NCBI GenBank assembly: GCA_027717595.1
Contig: JALLOF010000028.1
Span: forward strand, 1-21,458
DNA: 21,458 nt
Reading direction: 5' to 3'
Origin: Nitrospinae bacterium AH_259_B05_G02_I21
GTDB lineage: Bacteria; JADFOP01
Position 1 is the first letter of the stretch. Every line of letters begins with the position of its first letter. A model generated the notes under the pieces. The model was not told the DNA's origin, did not search any database, and worked only from the letters and a program-made list of their open reading frames with translations. A program made the translations under genes and the position numbers. Of the stretch, positions 6,784-14,886 are shown piece after piece.

Positions 6784-8598
6784 TCAGCGCTCAGCCGGAC
6801 GCCCAAGCCCGGCCAGGCCTCTGCGAGCCGGGCCGAAACTGGGACTGAGGGCCAGCGCCCGGCGGAAGGCCCGCTCAGCCTCCGGGGTGCGGCCAAGCTG
6901 GGCGAGCAAGACTCCTAGATTCGCAAACCCCGTCGGATCGTAAGGATTGGTGGTCGTCGCCCGGCGGAAGAGGCGCTCCGCCTCGGTGCTCCGCCCGGCC
7001 TGCGCGGAAAGAATCCCCAGGTTGTTCATGGCATTGGCATTGGACGGGTCGGCGGCCAGAGCCGCTTCGTACTCGCCTCGGGCCCGGTCCACCTCGCCCC
7101 GCTCGGCGAAGATGACCCCCAGGTGATTGTGGGCCTCGGCGAAGTCGGCCCGGTCGGCCAAGGCGGAGGTGAACTGCTCGGCGGCCTCCGTCTTCCGCCC
7201 GGTCTTGTAGAGGAGACGGCCTAGGTTGTAGTGGCCGTACGAGAAGACGGACTTCAGGGTGAGCGCCCGCCGGTAGGCGGCCTCCGCTTCCCCCAATTTC
7301 CCAGCCTTTTCCAAGGCGTCGCCCAGGTTGAAATGCGCACGATATGAGGCCGGCTCGTTGGCTACGGCTGTGCGCCACAGGGTGAGCTCACCGCTCCAGG
7401 CGGCGTGGCGGGCCACCGTGAGCGCGGACGCAGCGAAGAGAAGGGCCATCGTCACGGCGGCAGCTCCGCTTATGGCCAGGCGGTCGTCCCTTCGCCCAAG
7501 GGCTCCCACCCCCTCGGCGACCAGCCACGCGAAGCCCACCAGGGGAAGGTAGAGGTACCGATCGGCGAGGGGATGGGTCAGGGGCACAACGCCGCTCACC
7601 GGCAACCAGGCCACTGCCATCCAGACGAGCGCCGCCGTGGCCCGTGGTGCCCGACGCCGGGCCCACCACCCGAGCGCCACCCCGCCGACCACCAGAGCGA
7701 GTCCCGCGGCCGCAAGCGGGTTGGCCACCGAATGGATCGGCTCAACCCACCGAACGGGGCTCAAGCCCACAGGCGCCACAAGCAGGCGGGCGGCTCGAAG
7801 GAGCACCGCAGGGGCCGTGGCGGCGGCCACCCGAGGGCTCCCATCCAGGTAGCGAAAGGTCTCGGCCGGGTCGGCCATGGGCCCGAACCGCATACCCAGG
7901 TAGGCCAGAGCGACGACCGCAAGGGCCCCGAGAGCCACTCCCCGGCGCCGGTCCTGGGGCGCGAGCGGCCGTCCGTCGACAACCACATCGAGGACCCATG
8001 CGAGGGCCGGCAACACGATGGCGTTCTCCTTGGCGAGGCACGCGGCCGCGTAGAACAGGGGCGCCAGGGCGAGTCCCGCCGCCGAGGGGCTTTCCTCCTT
8101 CGTGCCGGCCCGATAGGCCACCAGACCCGCCACGACGAAGAGGGCCGCCAGGAGGTCGTCGCGGAACGCCACGGCATCGACCGCCGCCGTAGCCACCGGG
8201 TGGACGGCGAAGATGAGTCCACCCATCAGGGCCACCCAAGGCGGGGTCCGCCAGGCCGTCAAAAGGAAAACCACCAAGGCGGCCGTCACGGCGTGGAGCA
8301 CGACGTTGGTCAGGTGGTAGCCAACGGGCCGTTTGCCCCAAAGCGCGTGGTCGATGAAGTAGGTGAGGGTCGTTACGGGCCGCCAGGTCTTCTCCTCGGC
8401 CCGACCGAAGTACTCGCGGCCCGCCAGAGCGGAAAGGTTGCCGAAATCAGCAATGAAGCGGTTCTCCACCACCACGACCCGGTCGTCGTAGGTGAAGCCG
8501 TTTTGCAAGCTCGGTACGTAGACCCCGACGGCCACGAGGGCCGCAAGGGCGGCCCCCGCCCAGGGCCTCTGCACCAGCCGGTCGCTCCAGCGCGTCAA
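6784..8598 (-). CDS. TMTC-like membrane protein with C-terminal TPRs
   Basis: 604 aa. The N-terminal two thirds is a polytopic membrane region with about ten hydrophobic segments, beginning near res. 15-33. The first loop has NGFTYDD (D38, D39), the acidic pair typical of GT-C/PMT-like enzymes, then WRPVTTLTYFIDHALWG and YHLTNVVLHA (94-103), characteristic of the TMTC/O-mannosyltransferase-like family. FAVHPVATAAVDAVAFRDD (130-148) is the second conserved loop. From about res. 415 come five TPR repeats plus a partial one. Eukaryotic TMTCs O-mannosylate cadherins; bacterial members are mostly uncharacterised. Start: TTG 8598, chosen for GGAGGG 7 nt upstream; no in-frame ATG lies closer. It is monocistronic, with a good promoter upstream. 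Confidence 0.85.
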   Translation of the reverse strand: MTRWSDRLVQRPWAGAALAALVAVGVYVPSLQNGFTYDDRVVVVENRFIADFGNLSALAGREYFGRAEEKTWRPVTTLTYFIDHALWGKRPVGYHLTNVVLHAVTAALVVFLLTAWRTPPWVALMGGLIFAVHPVATAAVDAVAFRDDLLAALFVVAGLVAYRAGTKEESPSAAGLALAPLFYAAACLAKENAIVLPALAWVLDVVVDGRPLAPQDRRRGVALGALAVVALAYLGMRFGPMADPAETFRYLDGSPRVAAATAPAVLLRAARLLVAPVGLSPVRWVEPIHSVANPLAAAGLALVVGGVALGWWARRRAPRATAALVWMAVAWLPVSGVVPLTHPLADRYLYLPLVGFAWLVAEGVGALGRRDDRLAISGAAAVTMALLFAASALTVARHAAWSGELTLWRTAVANEPASYRAHFNLGDALEKAGKLGEAEAAYRRALTLKSVFSYGHYNLGRLLYKTGRKTEAAEQFTSALADRADFAEAHNHLGVIFAERGEVDRARGEYEAALAADPSNANAMNNLGILSAQAGRSTEAERLFRRATTTNPYDPTGFANLGVLLAQLGRTPEAERAFRRALALSPSFGPARRGLAGLGRPAER

Positions 8599-8627
8599 GT
8601 CTCATCCCTCCACAGGAGACGGTTCTC

Positions 8628-8656
8628 CTTATACCGCAATCGTTTTCACGGTTCAA
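8628..8656 (-). promoter_or_regulatory. Promoter of the TPR membrane gene
   Basis: On the minus strand, TTGAAC (8651-8656), a 17-nt spacer and TATAAG (8628-8633). A small hairpin, GGAGA-ACCG-TCTCC (8615-8628), overlaps the expected start of the transcript. Confidence 0.6.
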
Positions 8657-8758
8657 CGCGCCCGGGCAAGGAGGGGACTGGCGCGGAATCCCGCGAAGGG
8701 CCATATTGTGGTACAAGCCCCCCAGAAACGTGGGACGCATGGAGGAGGAGGGAGTGCG

Positions 8759-9664
8759 ATGATGATCCTGGTGGCCGGCGGGACGGGGTTCATCGGCTCG
8801 CACATCATCGCAAGCCTCCTGGCTGCGCCGGAAGGCGAGGCCCGGGTGCGGTGCATGACGAGAGTCCCCGACCGGCCAAGCCCCTGGCCTCAGCAGGTCG
8901 AGCTCGTGGGAGGCGACGTCCGCGACGAAGCGAGTCTCGATGAGGCGACCCGGGGGGTTGAGGTCGTCATCCACACCGTCCAGTTCCCCAACCACCCGGT
9001 GGAGGTACGCCGGCGCGGTTACACATACATGCAACTCGACGCCCGAGGCACCCGCCGGATGGTGAAGGCGGCGGCCGCCAACGGGGTGCGCCGGTTCATC
9101 TACCTCTCAGGGGCGGGGGCCGACCGGAACTCGGAGAAGAGCTGGTTTCGGGCCAAGGCCATCGCCGAGGAGGCGGTGGCCGAAAGCGGGATGGAGTACG
9201 TCATCCTGCGCCCGTCGTGGGTCTACGGCCCCGAGGACCGAAGCCTCAACAAGTTCATCACCATGATCAAGATTCTGCCCTTTGTGCCCGTCATCGGCGA
9301 CGGCACGGCTAGAATCCAGCCGGTGGCCGTCTACGACGTGGCGACGGTGGCGGCCCGCGCCGTGCGCCTGGAGGAAGCCACCAACCGCGTCTTCGAGCTA
9401 GGTGGGCCCGAGACACTCACGATGGACGAGGTGCTTTTGACCATCCAGCGGCTCTTGGAGGTCAAACGCCCGCTGCTCCACCACCCGGTGGGATTCATGA
9501 AGCTCGCCACCTGGCCGCTCCAGCTGTTGCCCACCCCGCCCATGAGCCCCCAGGCCGTGGATTTCGTCACCGGCGAGGCGCTCGTCGACCCACAGCCCAC
9601 CGAAGAGACCTTCGGCATCCGCTTCATGAGCCTGGAGGAGGGTCTTGGGAAATACCTTGCCTAG
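8759..9664 (+). CDS. NDUFA9-like atypical SDR / NAD(P)-dependent epimerase
   Basis: 301 aa. The Rossmann start MMILVAGGTGFIGSHI carries the GGTGFIG dinucleotide loop (res. 7-13). GGDVRDEASLDEA (51-63) and FIYLSGAGA (113-121) follow the NDUFA9/NmrA-like atypical SDR pattern, then YVILRPSWVYGPED (147-160). The usual catalytic YxxxK reads WFRAK (W129, K133), so the tyrosine is replaced by tryptophan and classical SDR chemistry is doubtful. Relatives act as complex I accessory subunits or bind NADP(H) as sensors. Start: ATG 8759 after a GGAGGAGGGAG purine run. It diverges from the TPR membrane gene and converges on the cytochrome c gene. Product unknown beyond family. Confidence 0.88.
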   Translation: MMILVAGGTGFIGSHIIASLLAAPEGEARVRCMTRVPDRPSPWPQQVELVGGDVRDEASLDEATRGVEVVIHTVQFPNHPVEVRRRGYTYMQLDARGTRRMVKAAAANGVRRFIYLSGAGADRNSEKSWFRAKAIAEEAVAESGMEYVILRPSWVYGPEDRSLNKFITMIKILPFVPVIGDGTARIQPVAVYDVATVAARAVRLEEATNRVFELGGPETLTMDEVLLTIQRLLEVKRPLLHHPVGFMKLATWPLQLLPTPPMSPQAVDFVTGEALVDPQPTEETFGIRFMSLEEGLGKYLA

Positions 9665-9696
9665 GGAGCGGGTGTGGCAGCGTCGGGACCATTCAG

Positions 9697-10287
9697 CTAC
9701 TTACCACCCCCAGGGCCGTGCATGTGGAGCATGTGACCCTTGTCCGCCGGCTCTCCGACGCCTTGGACGAGCGTCCAAATATAGCCGATAACGTCCCAGA
9801 TCTCCTCGGATTTCAGCCGGCCGCCCCACGCCGCCATGAGGGGGGAGCGGCCCACGGAGCGGGCGCCGTCCTTGATGATCTTGAAGTAGTAGTCGGACCA
9901 TTTCTCCCCGTGGTGGGAAATGTGCTGGGCGAAGCTGCTCGGCCTAGGCGTCAAGAACTTGCCGGTCGGCCCATCGCCCTTGCCAGACGCCCCATGGCAG
10001 GTGACGCACAGGCGCTCGTAAATCGCTCTTCCCTCTTCGGGGTTCCCCTGCTCAGGACGTTTGGCCTGACCCATCCCCCCCTGTCCCATCGGGCCGTGCT
10101 CCATCTGGCCATGAGGCATCTTCCCGTGCTCCATCGCCCCGTGTGGCATCCCGCCGGGGGTGCCTCCACTCATGCCCATCCCGGGACCCATGGCTTTCCC
10201 CTTCCCCCCCTGCCCGCCCAACAGCAGGGTTGAGAAGGCCAAGGCGACGACTCCCACGATAAGACCAATGACCACTGGTTTTCTCAT
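9697..10287 (-). CDS. Met/His-rich exported c-type cytochrome
   Basis: 196 aa. An uncleaved anchor or Sec signal (res. 4-24) is followed by a linker with repeated G-x-M-P/E-H-G units (about 33-75), a likely copper-binding segment. One heme c site, CVTCH (C94, C97, H98), is followed by GASGKGDGPTGKF, typical of class I cytochromes, and M151 in SPLMAAWGG is the likely axial ligand. The last part, WDVIGYIWTLV, is the usual C-terminal helix. It is the last gene of the operon, 26 nt after the TolC-like gene. Start: ATG with GGGAGA about 9 nt upstream. Probably a periplasmic or membrane-bound electron carrier working with the multicopper oxidase. Confidence 0.9.
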   Translation of the reverse strand: MRKPVVIGLIVGVVALAFSTLLLGGQGGKGKAMGPGMGMSGGTPGGMPHGAMEHGKMPHGQMEHGPMGQGGMGQAKRPEQGNPEEGRAIYERLCVTCHGASGKGDGPTGKFLTPRPSSFAQHISHHGEKWSDYYFKIIKDGARSVGRSPLMAAWGGRLKSEEIWDVIGYIWTLVQGVGEPADKGHMLHMHGPGGGK

Positions 10288-10313
10288 AGAAGATTTCTCC
10301 CTTCAGAATCTGA

Positions 10314-11675
10314 TTAAGTGGACGGGAGGGTCCCGCCCAAAGCTCGTTCCAGATTAACCTCCGCCGCCCGGGCCTCCCGAAGGGCGTCGATGTAACGGCG
10401 GCTATTGGCGAAGAGCTCCTTTCGCGCTTCCAGCAAAAAGAGCATGTTGAGCTGCATGGAGCCGAAGTACTTCTCGGCGTAATCGAGCGCGCTCCGGTAC
10501 GCCGGAATAACCCGGTCGCGGATGAGCTGCGCGTCGTGGCGGGCCACGGCGAGACGCTCGGCGGCGGCAACCACCTCTTCTCGGACCATCACGACGACGG
10601 CCTGGCGCTGCTTTCGGGCCTGGCGAAGCCGGAAGGCGGCCTTCGCTATCTGGGCCTGGTTCTGGTCGAAGATGGGAAGCTGGAGGCCCACGGCCGGGCC
10701 GACCAGGTCGGCCCCATCGGTTTCGCGCTCGTACGCAGCACCAACCTCCACATCGGTAAATACGCGGGCCTTCTCCAGGTCCAGGGCCCGCTCGGAGATG
10801 GCAATCTCCAACTCCGCAAGCCGGACATCGGGCCGCTGGGCCAGCGCATGGGCAACCAGGGCCTCCGTGTCAGGCATCGGCCCAACATCCTCCGACAACG
10901 ACCCAGTCAACGCATAGCCAGCCTGCTGCCAAGCAAGCCCCAGCACGCGGTTGAGGTGGATTCGGGCCACCCGAAGCTCCCCCTCCACCCGCGCCAGGGC
11001 CGCCTCCTGGTCGAAGACCGCCGCGCGGGCGAATGCGATGTCGAAGTCGCTCGTGTAGCCGTACTCCTTGCGACGCGCAATCTGATCGCGCAACTCCCCC
11101 AGGGCCTTCAGCACCCGGGCCGTCTCGCGCCGGGCGGCGGCCAGGGCGACGGCGTCGTCGTAGGCCCGCTTGGCCCCGGCAACCGTCCCCAACAGCTCGT
11201 CCGTCACCCGAAGCGTGGCGGCCTCCAGGCGCGTGGCGGCCAGTCGCTTGCGGACGGGAATCTGCCAGAGGTCGGCGATGTTGATGAGCCCTCCGGCCTC
11301 GACGCTGGCCCTGCCACCCTCGGTCGGGAAGCGGACCAGCCCGTCGACGTGGGGGTTGGTGAAGAACCCGGCCTGAACGAGATCGGCCTTCGCCACGCCC
11401 AGCTCCTCGAAGACCGCCTGGAGGGCGCGGTTGTTCAGAACGGCGATCTGCACCGCCTCGCGGCGCTCCAGGCCATCGGCGAGCATGGTGTTGACCTCGG
11501 TCTGTGTGGCCTGGGCGTCCTCGGCCGTCTGCTCCCACCTTGGCTCCGCTCCAATCCGCTCCTTCGCAAAGGCTCCGACCCGGGCCCACTCCTTTTCCGT
11601 CTGGACAGTCGCACAACCCGCCAGAACCAACAGGAGCGCGCCCACAAGCACCGTCCCATTCCGTCTCCGTCTCAT
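10314..11675 (-). CDS. TolC/CusC-family outer-membrane lipoprotein
   Basis: 453 aa. MRRRRNG then a hydrophobic stretch ends in the lipobox LAGC (C21), so the mature protein is probably lipid-anchored in the outer membrane. The body has the duplicated long-helix architecture of outer-membrane efflux proteins: ERREAVQIAVLNNRALQAVFEELGVAKADLVQAG and, in the second half, LAQRPDVRLAELEI with AVGLQLPIFDQNQAQIAKA. Length is normal for the family. Start: ATG 11675 with AGGAGG about 9 nt upstream; two GTG codons precede it in frame. It begins 13 nt after the multicopper oxidase stop. No RND pump or membrane-fusion protein lies in the window, so it must either work with a distant pump or have been recruited to copper handling. 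Confidence 0.9.
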   Translation of the reverse strand: MRRRRNGTVLVGALLLVLAGCATVQTEKEWARVGAFAKERIGAEPRWEQTAEDAQATQTEVNTMLADGLERREAVQIAVLNNRALQAVFEELGVAKADLVQAGFFTNPHVDGLVRFPTEGGRASVEAGGLINIADLWQIPVRKRLAATRLEAATLRVTDELLGTVAGAKRAYDDAVALAAARRETARVLKALGELRDQIARRKEYGYTSDFDIAFARAAVFDQEAALARVEGELRVARIHLNRVLGLAWQQAGYALTGSLSEDVGPMPDTEALVAHALAQRPDVRLAELEIAISERALDLEKARVFTDVEVGAAYERETDGADLVGPAVGLQLPIFDQNQAQIAKAAFRLRQARKQRQAVVVMVREEVVAAAERLAVARHDAQLIRDRVIPAYRSALDYAEKYFGSMQLNMLFLLEARKELFANSRRYIDALREARAAEVNLERALGGTLPST

Positions 11676-11688
11676 CACCACACTCCTC

Positions 11689-13134
11689 CTATCTCCGCTG
11701 TTTCGGATGCTTCCAGGCGGCCCCGGGGTCTTTGGGGATCACGTGGATGAGCGTGAACATTCCGCCGTGAGACATCACGCCCATGGGCACATCGGCGTGG
11801 GCGTTCACGAGATGGTGGAGCTTGTGGCAGTGGAACCGCCACACCCCCGGGTTCCAGGCGACGAACTCTACGTCCCGCGTCGTACCGGGCGCCACGTTGA
11901 TCGTGGTGCCGGACCACTGCGCCCCTTCCGGGATGGGCCCGCCCTCGGTGCCGACCACCTTCCAGGCGTAGCCGTGGATGTGGATCGGGTGGCTGTTCAT
12001 GCTAAGGTTTGCGATGCGGATACGGACCCGCTCGCCCTGCTTGATGGTCAGCACGGGGATGTCGGGGGCCGCTCTCCCGTTGAAGGTGAACCAGTTGAAG
12101 TCCATGGTGACGAGGTTGGGGTTCTCGTTGCCGGGCAGGAGCGCCCACGCCTGCAGCATGATGGTGAAGTCCTTATCAATCTTGTGCTTCGGCTTCTTCG
12201 GGTGCACGACGAGGATCCCCCCCAAACCCAGAGAATCCTGCTTCATGACATTGAAGCCCGTGTGGTACATGAAGGTCCCCGACTGATAGAGCGTGAACTC
12301 ATAGACGCGGGTCTCGCCGGGCATGGTGGGCTGCTCGGTCTGGCCGGCCGCACCGTCCATCTCATTGGGAAGCTCGATGCTGTGCCAGTGGATAGATGTC
12401 GGCTCGGGAAGCTCGTTCTTCAAGATGATACGTATGCGGTCGCCCTCGGTTACCTCGATGGTCGGGCCCGGCGAGGTGCCGTTGTAACCCCAGGCCCGGA
12501 CGGGCTGATTTATGGGGTGAACCATCGCGCCCGTGTAGCGGTTGATCGACTTGACGATTTCGTAGTCTTTCGGACGACCGTCGTTGAGGAAGATTTTCAC
12601 CGGCTGGGCGACGATGCGGAAGACCTTGACGTCGCCGTCCATCTCGTAGCCCAGGGGGGGGACGCCGGGGGCGACGACCTGCCCCATCTGCCGGCCCATC
12701 AGGGGCGGCGGCGGCGAGAGGACGATCGAGGGGTCGGCCCACACGACGGCGCGGTGCATCGCCATGCCTTCGTGCTGCGTCGAGCCGTGTTGCATCTCGG
12801 CGTGCTCCTTTGGCCCGTGCATCATCCCGGAAGGTTTCATTTCGCCATGGGGCTGCGCCCCATGCTCCATGTGACCGGGCGCCATCTCAGGGGGATGCCC
12901 TTCGCCGTGCTTCATCGCCCCGGGCGACATCGGCTGGTGGGCCATGCCTTCGTGCTGCATCGAGCCGTGGCCGGACATCCCCTTGTGCTGCTGGGCACCG
13001 GCCACCGGTGGGAATCCCCAGGCCAGAGCCGTTGCCGCCATCGCAGCGACCAGCACGGCGAGGCGGTTGGGGGCACGAGGCCTGTGGCACACCCCGCCGC
13101 AGGGCCTCCTGTATGCTAGTGACTTCGTTAACAT
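11689..13134 (-). CDS. Met/His-rich multicopper oxidase
   Basis: 481 aa from ATG 13134, with AGGAGG 9 nt upstream. Arg-rich start and hydrophobic h-region (24-46) ending near AGA: an export signal. Residues 49-127 form a Met/His/Gly repeat zone (MQHEGM, MKHGEGH, GHMEHG), as in copper-resistance oxidases. Copper motifs: HWH (249-251), YHTG (290-293), HPIHIH (382-387) and HCHKLHH (435-441). The second motif normally reads YHxH, and the type-1 axial position ten residues after C436 is H446, where Met is usual. Probably a periplasmic cuprous or metal oxidase. It is second in a four-gene minus-strand operon; the TolC-like gene follows at 13 nt. Activity is uncertain because one trinuclear-centre His is missing. 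Confidence 0.9.
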   Translation of the reverse strand: MLTKSLAYRRPCGGVCHRPRAPNRLAVLVAAMAATALAWGFPPVAGAQQHKGMSGHGSMQHEGMAHQPMSPGAMKHGEGHPPEMAPGHMEHGAQPHGEMKPSGMMHGPKEHAEMQHGSTQHEGMAMHRAVVWADPSIVLSPPPPLMGRQMGQVVAPGVPPLGYEMDGDVKVFRIVAQPVKIFLNDGRPKDYEIVKSINRYTGAMVHPINQPVRAWGYNGTSPGPTIEVTEGDRIRIILKNELPEPTSIHWHSIELPNEMDGAAGQTEQPTMPGETRVYEFTLYQSGTFMYHTGFNVMKQDSLGLGGILVVHPKKPKHKIDKDFTIMLQAWALLPGNENPNLVTMDFNWFTFNGRAAPDIPVLTIKQGERVRIRIANLSMNSHPIHIHGYAWKVVGTEGGPIPEGAQWSGTTINVAPGTTRDVEFVAWNPGVWRFHCHKLHHLVNAHADVPMGVMSHGGMFTLIHVIPKDPGAAWKHPKQRR

Positions 13135-13200
13135 CGAACGGGTCCTCCTAAGTTCTCGGAATCGCAAGGAACCTTCCTCCTGAGCCTGGTCGCGGCTTGG

Positions 13201-13223
13201 GCAGAAGGACTTTCCCCTTCTGC
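13201..13223. other. Hairpin upstream of the multicopper oxidase gene
   Basis: GCAGAAGG (13201-13208) and CCTTCTGC (13216-13223) form a perfect 8-bp stem with a 7-nt loop in the 127-nt gap before the multicopper oxidase start. No T-tract follows on either strand, so it is more likely an mRNA processing or attenuation structure than a terminator. Confidence 0.4.
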
Positions 13224-13261
13224 TAAACCTAACCAGCCTGGAAACGGATGTGCTTGGGGAA

Positions 13262-13609
13262 TCAGTCGTAGTGGAGAAGCGTTTGGAGAGAGGCAAGACG
13301 CCTCTGCAGCGGTATGACCTTGAGAGGGACGGGATATCGGTTCAGACGATTACCGTTGGCCGCCAGGGAGGCAATGGTTGCGGAAAGCAATGCCACGACC
13401 AGCCAGGAAACCGCTGAGAGCGGTTTCGACAGGACGGGCGTAATCGCGCTGCTCGTCTTAGCGAGCACGAAGGAAAAGCACGGATGCTCGGCGTAAGTAC
13501 CATGGGTGTCTCCGTCACCGACGGCGAGCCCACCGCACACCACACCAAAGACCACGAACGATGCCACGAAGGCTAGCACTAATAGCTTGGTCTTTAAGGA
13601 TCGCATCAT
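13262..13609 (-). CDS. Small two-helix membrane protein heading the copper operon
   Basis: 115 aa, family not recognised. Two hydrophobic segments: about res. 8-30 (a signal anchor) and 63-85. Between them is a short loop with H35, H42 and C44 (DTHGTYAEHPCF), possible metal ligands; the C-terminus is basic and ends LLHYD. Start: ATG 13609, or the next codon, also ATG; the ribosome site is weak (GGTGAG). It lies directly behind the operon promoter and 127 nt before the multicopper oxidase gene, so it probably belongs to copper handling. Function unknown. Confidence 0.65.
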   Translation of the reverse strand: MMRSLKTKLLVLAFVASFVVFGVVCGGLAVGDGDTHGTYAEHPCFSFVLAKTSSAITPVLSKPLSAVSWLVVALLSATIASLAANGNRLNRYPVPLKVIPLQRRLASLQTLLHYD

Positions 13610-13641
13610 TGGTTATCTCACCGAGAAGGCGCGTTATCTAC

Positions 13642-13670
13642 AATATAACAACGTGCTTCGGACGTGCCAA
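13642..13670 (-). promoter_or_regulatory. Promoter of the copper/redox operon
   Basis: On the minus strand, TTGGCA (13665-13670), a 17-nt spacer and TATATT (13642-13647), each hexamer one base from consensus. The expected start near 13635 leaves a leader of about 26 nt. I see no clear CueR or CopY-type operator. Confidence 0.65.
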
Positions 13671-13708
13671 GGGGAAAAATCCGCTCTGCATGCCGTCCAC
13701 ATACCCCC

Positions 13709-14407
13709 CTAGCCGTGGGGCTTTACGGCCTCGGCCACCATGGACTCATATTCGTTGAAGGGATAATCCCGGCCGTGCCGCTCGATGCCCCTAAGCTCGG
13801 GGTGGGAGCTCTCGCCCACGCGGCACCGCTCGACACGCTCAAACCCCGCCTCCCGAAGGAGCCTCTCCAGCAGGTCCCAGTCGTAGATGAGGCGGTGGCC
13901 GAAGTCGTGGAAGAAGTTGGAGACGACGAGGGCGCGGGAGCGGACATCGAGGCGCAAAAACTCCTTGGTGTGATACTCCGTAAAGGCTTGAGACTCCGCC
14001 GACTCATCCTCGTAGTAGCGAACCAGGAACTGCAGGTCGGGCGTGGAGAGGCGGACCACGCCCCCGGGCCGCAGGGTCCGGTAGACCTCCGAGCAAAACC
14101 GCCGGCCCTCGGCGAAGGTCAGGTGCTCGGCAAAGACGAACCGGAATTGGTCGGCTTCAAAGGGCAAGGGTTCGCGGGCGTCAAGGAAGATGTCGATATC
14201 CTGGCGAAGGTCGATGTCGGCGTTGAGCCATCCCTCGATGCGGTAGCGCCCGCAGCCCACATGGAGCTTGGGCTCTCGGTGGTCCCTAAGATACTGCGCC
14301 GCTCGGGGCCTCGAGGCAAGACATCGAAGCTTGTAGACCAGTCTCCTGGTGATTGGAAAGGAAGCGAGGGTCCTGGACTTCAAGGTCCGCCGGAGAGCCG
14401 GGTGCAT
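13709..14407 (-). CDS. Class I SAM-dependent methyltransferase
   Basis: 232 aa. KLHVGCGRYRIEGWLNADID (res. 47-66) carries the SAM-binding motif I (HVGCG) and the following acidic strand; EPLPFEADQFRFVFAEHL (79-96) matches motifs II-III of the type-11-like group often found in polysaccharide and lipid modification clusters, and LRPGGVVRLSTPD (112-124) is the post-III strand. Start: ATG 14407 is preferred, because the alternative TTG at 14434 overlaps the predicted -10 box. The substrate cannot be told from the sequence, and the neighbours (a copper operon and a TPR protein) give no hint. Confidence 0.85.
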   Translation of the reverse strand: MHPALRRTLKSRTLASFPITRRLVYKLRCLASRPRAAQYLRDHREPKLHVGCGRYRIEGWLNADIDLRQDIDIFLDAREPLPFEADQFRFVFAEHLTFAEGRRFCSEVYRTLRPGGVVRLSTPDLQFLVRYYEDESAESQAFTEYHTKEFLRLDVRSRALVVSNFFHDFGHRLIYDWDLLERLLREAGFERVERCRVGESSHPELRGIERHGRDYPFNEYESMVAEAVKPHG

Positions 14408-14433
14408 GCCGTCCCCACGAGAAGGAATACGCA

Positions 14434-14463
14434 AGTATATCGGCTCTCAAGGATTGATGTCCA
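14434..14463 (-). promoter_or_regulatory. Promoter of the methyltransferase gene
   Basis: On the minus strand, TGGACA (14458-14463), an 18-nt spacer and TATACT (14434-14439). The predicted start near 14427 lies 20 nt before the ATG at 14407 and rules out an upstream TTG start. Confidence 0.55.
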
Positions 14464-14541
14464 GTGTTCGTTGCAGGGAGGAAGAAGAGGCTCGCGGCTC
14501 GCCGACCGTCCGGGTGTGACGTCTCCCGAGGCCCTCTCCGC

Positions 14542-14875
14542 TCAGGCGACATCCACATGGACGGTATGCCACCTCTCGGCGTGGTCGGGGGCCTGGCCTT
14601 TGGGGCCCTTGGGTTGGATGCGGCCCCGGCCGTCCACGCAACGGGCGGCGATGGTGTGGAAACCTTCTGGAGCCTGCCACGGATAGGCCCAAAGCACCCA
14701 GGAGTAGGGCGAGCGGGGGGTTTTTGGCTGCGCCGGGCGCCACGTGCGGCCCCTATCGAAGGATAGCTCGACCTTCGAGACCCCCTGGTTGCCGGTAAAG
14801 GCGACCCCGGCGACCAAGGTCGGGCCTCGGGGCAGCCCCGTTTCGGATAAAATCTCTCCGTTTCATAAGCTTCAT
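14542..14875 (-). pseudogene. Remnant of a Tat-exported sulfite-oxidase-like gene
   Basis: Two pieces in different frames. From ATG 14875, 11 nt after the TPR gene stop, the frame reads MKLMKRRDFIRNGAA, a textbook start of a twin-arginine signal peptide (KRRDFIR), and then loses sense. In another frame (about 14862-14542) lies a complete-looking molybdopterin-oxidoreductase dimerisation domain: GVAFTGNQGVSKVELSFDRG, TWRPAQ, YSWVLWAYPW, GFHTIAARCVDGRGRIQPKG and WHTVHVDVA, ending at a TGA. Intact sulfite-oxidase-like proteins have a large molybdenum-cofactor domain between these parts; here it is gone. An internal deletion with a frame change is the simplest reading. The C-terminal domain could still be made from the TTG at 14817, but no ribosome site supports it. 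Confidence 0.65.
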
Positions 14876-14886
14876 ACGAGGTCGGG

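Noticed and set aside
11431-13119. 562-codon plus-strand frame opposite the multicopper oxidase
   Set aside because: It mirrors the oxidase gene, whose copper motifs are unmistakable. The His/Val-rich translation is an antisense artefact.
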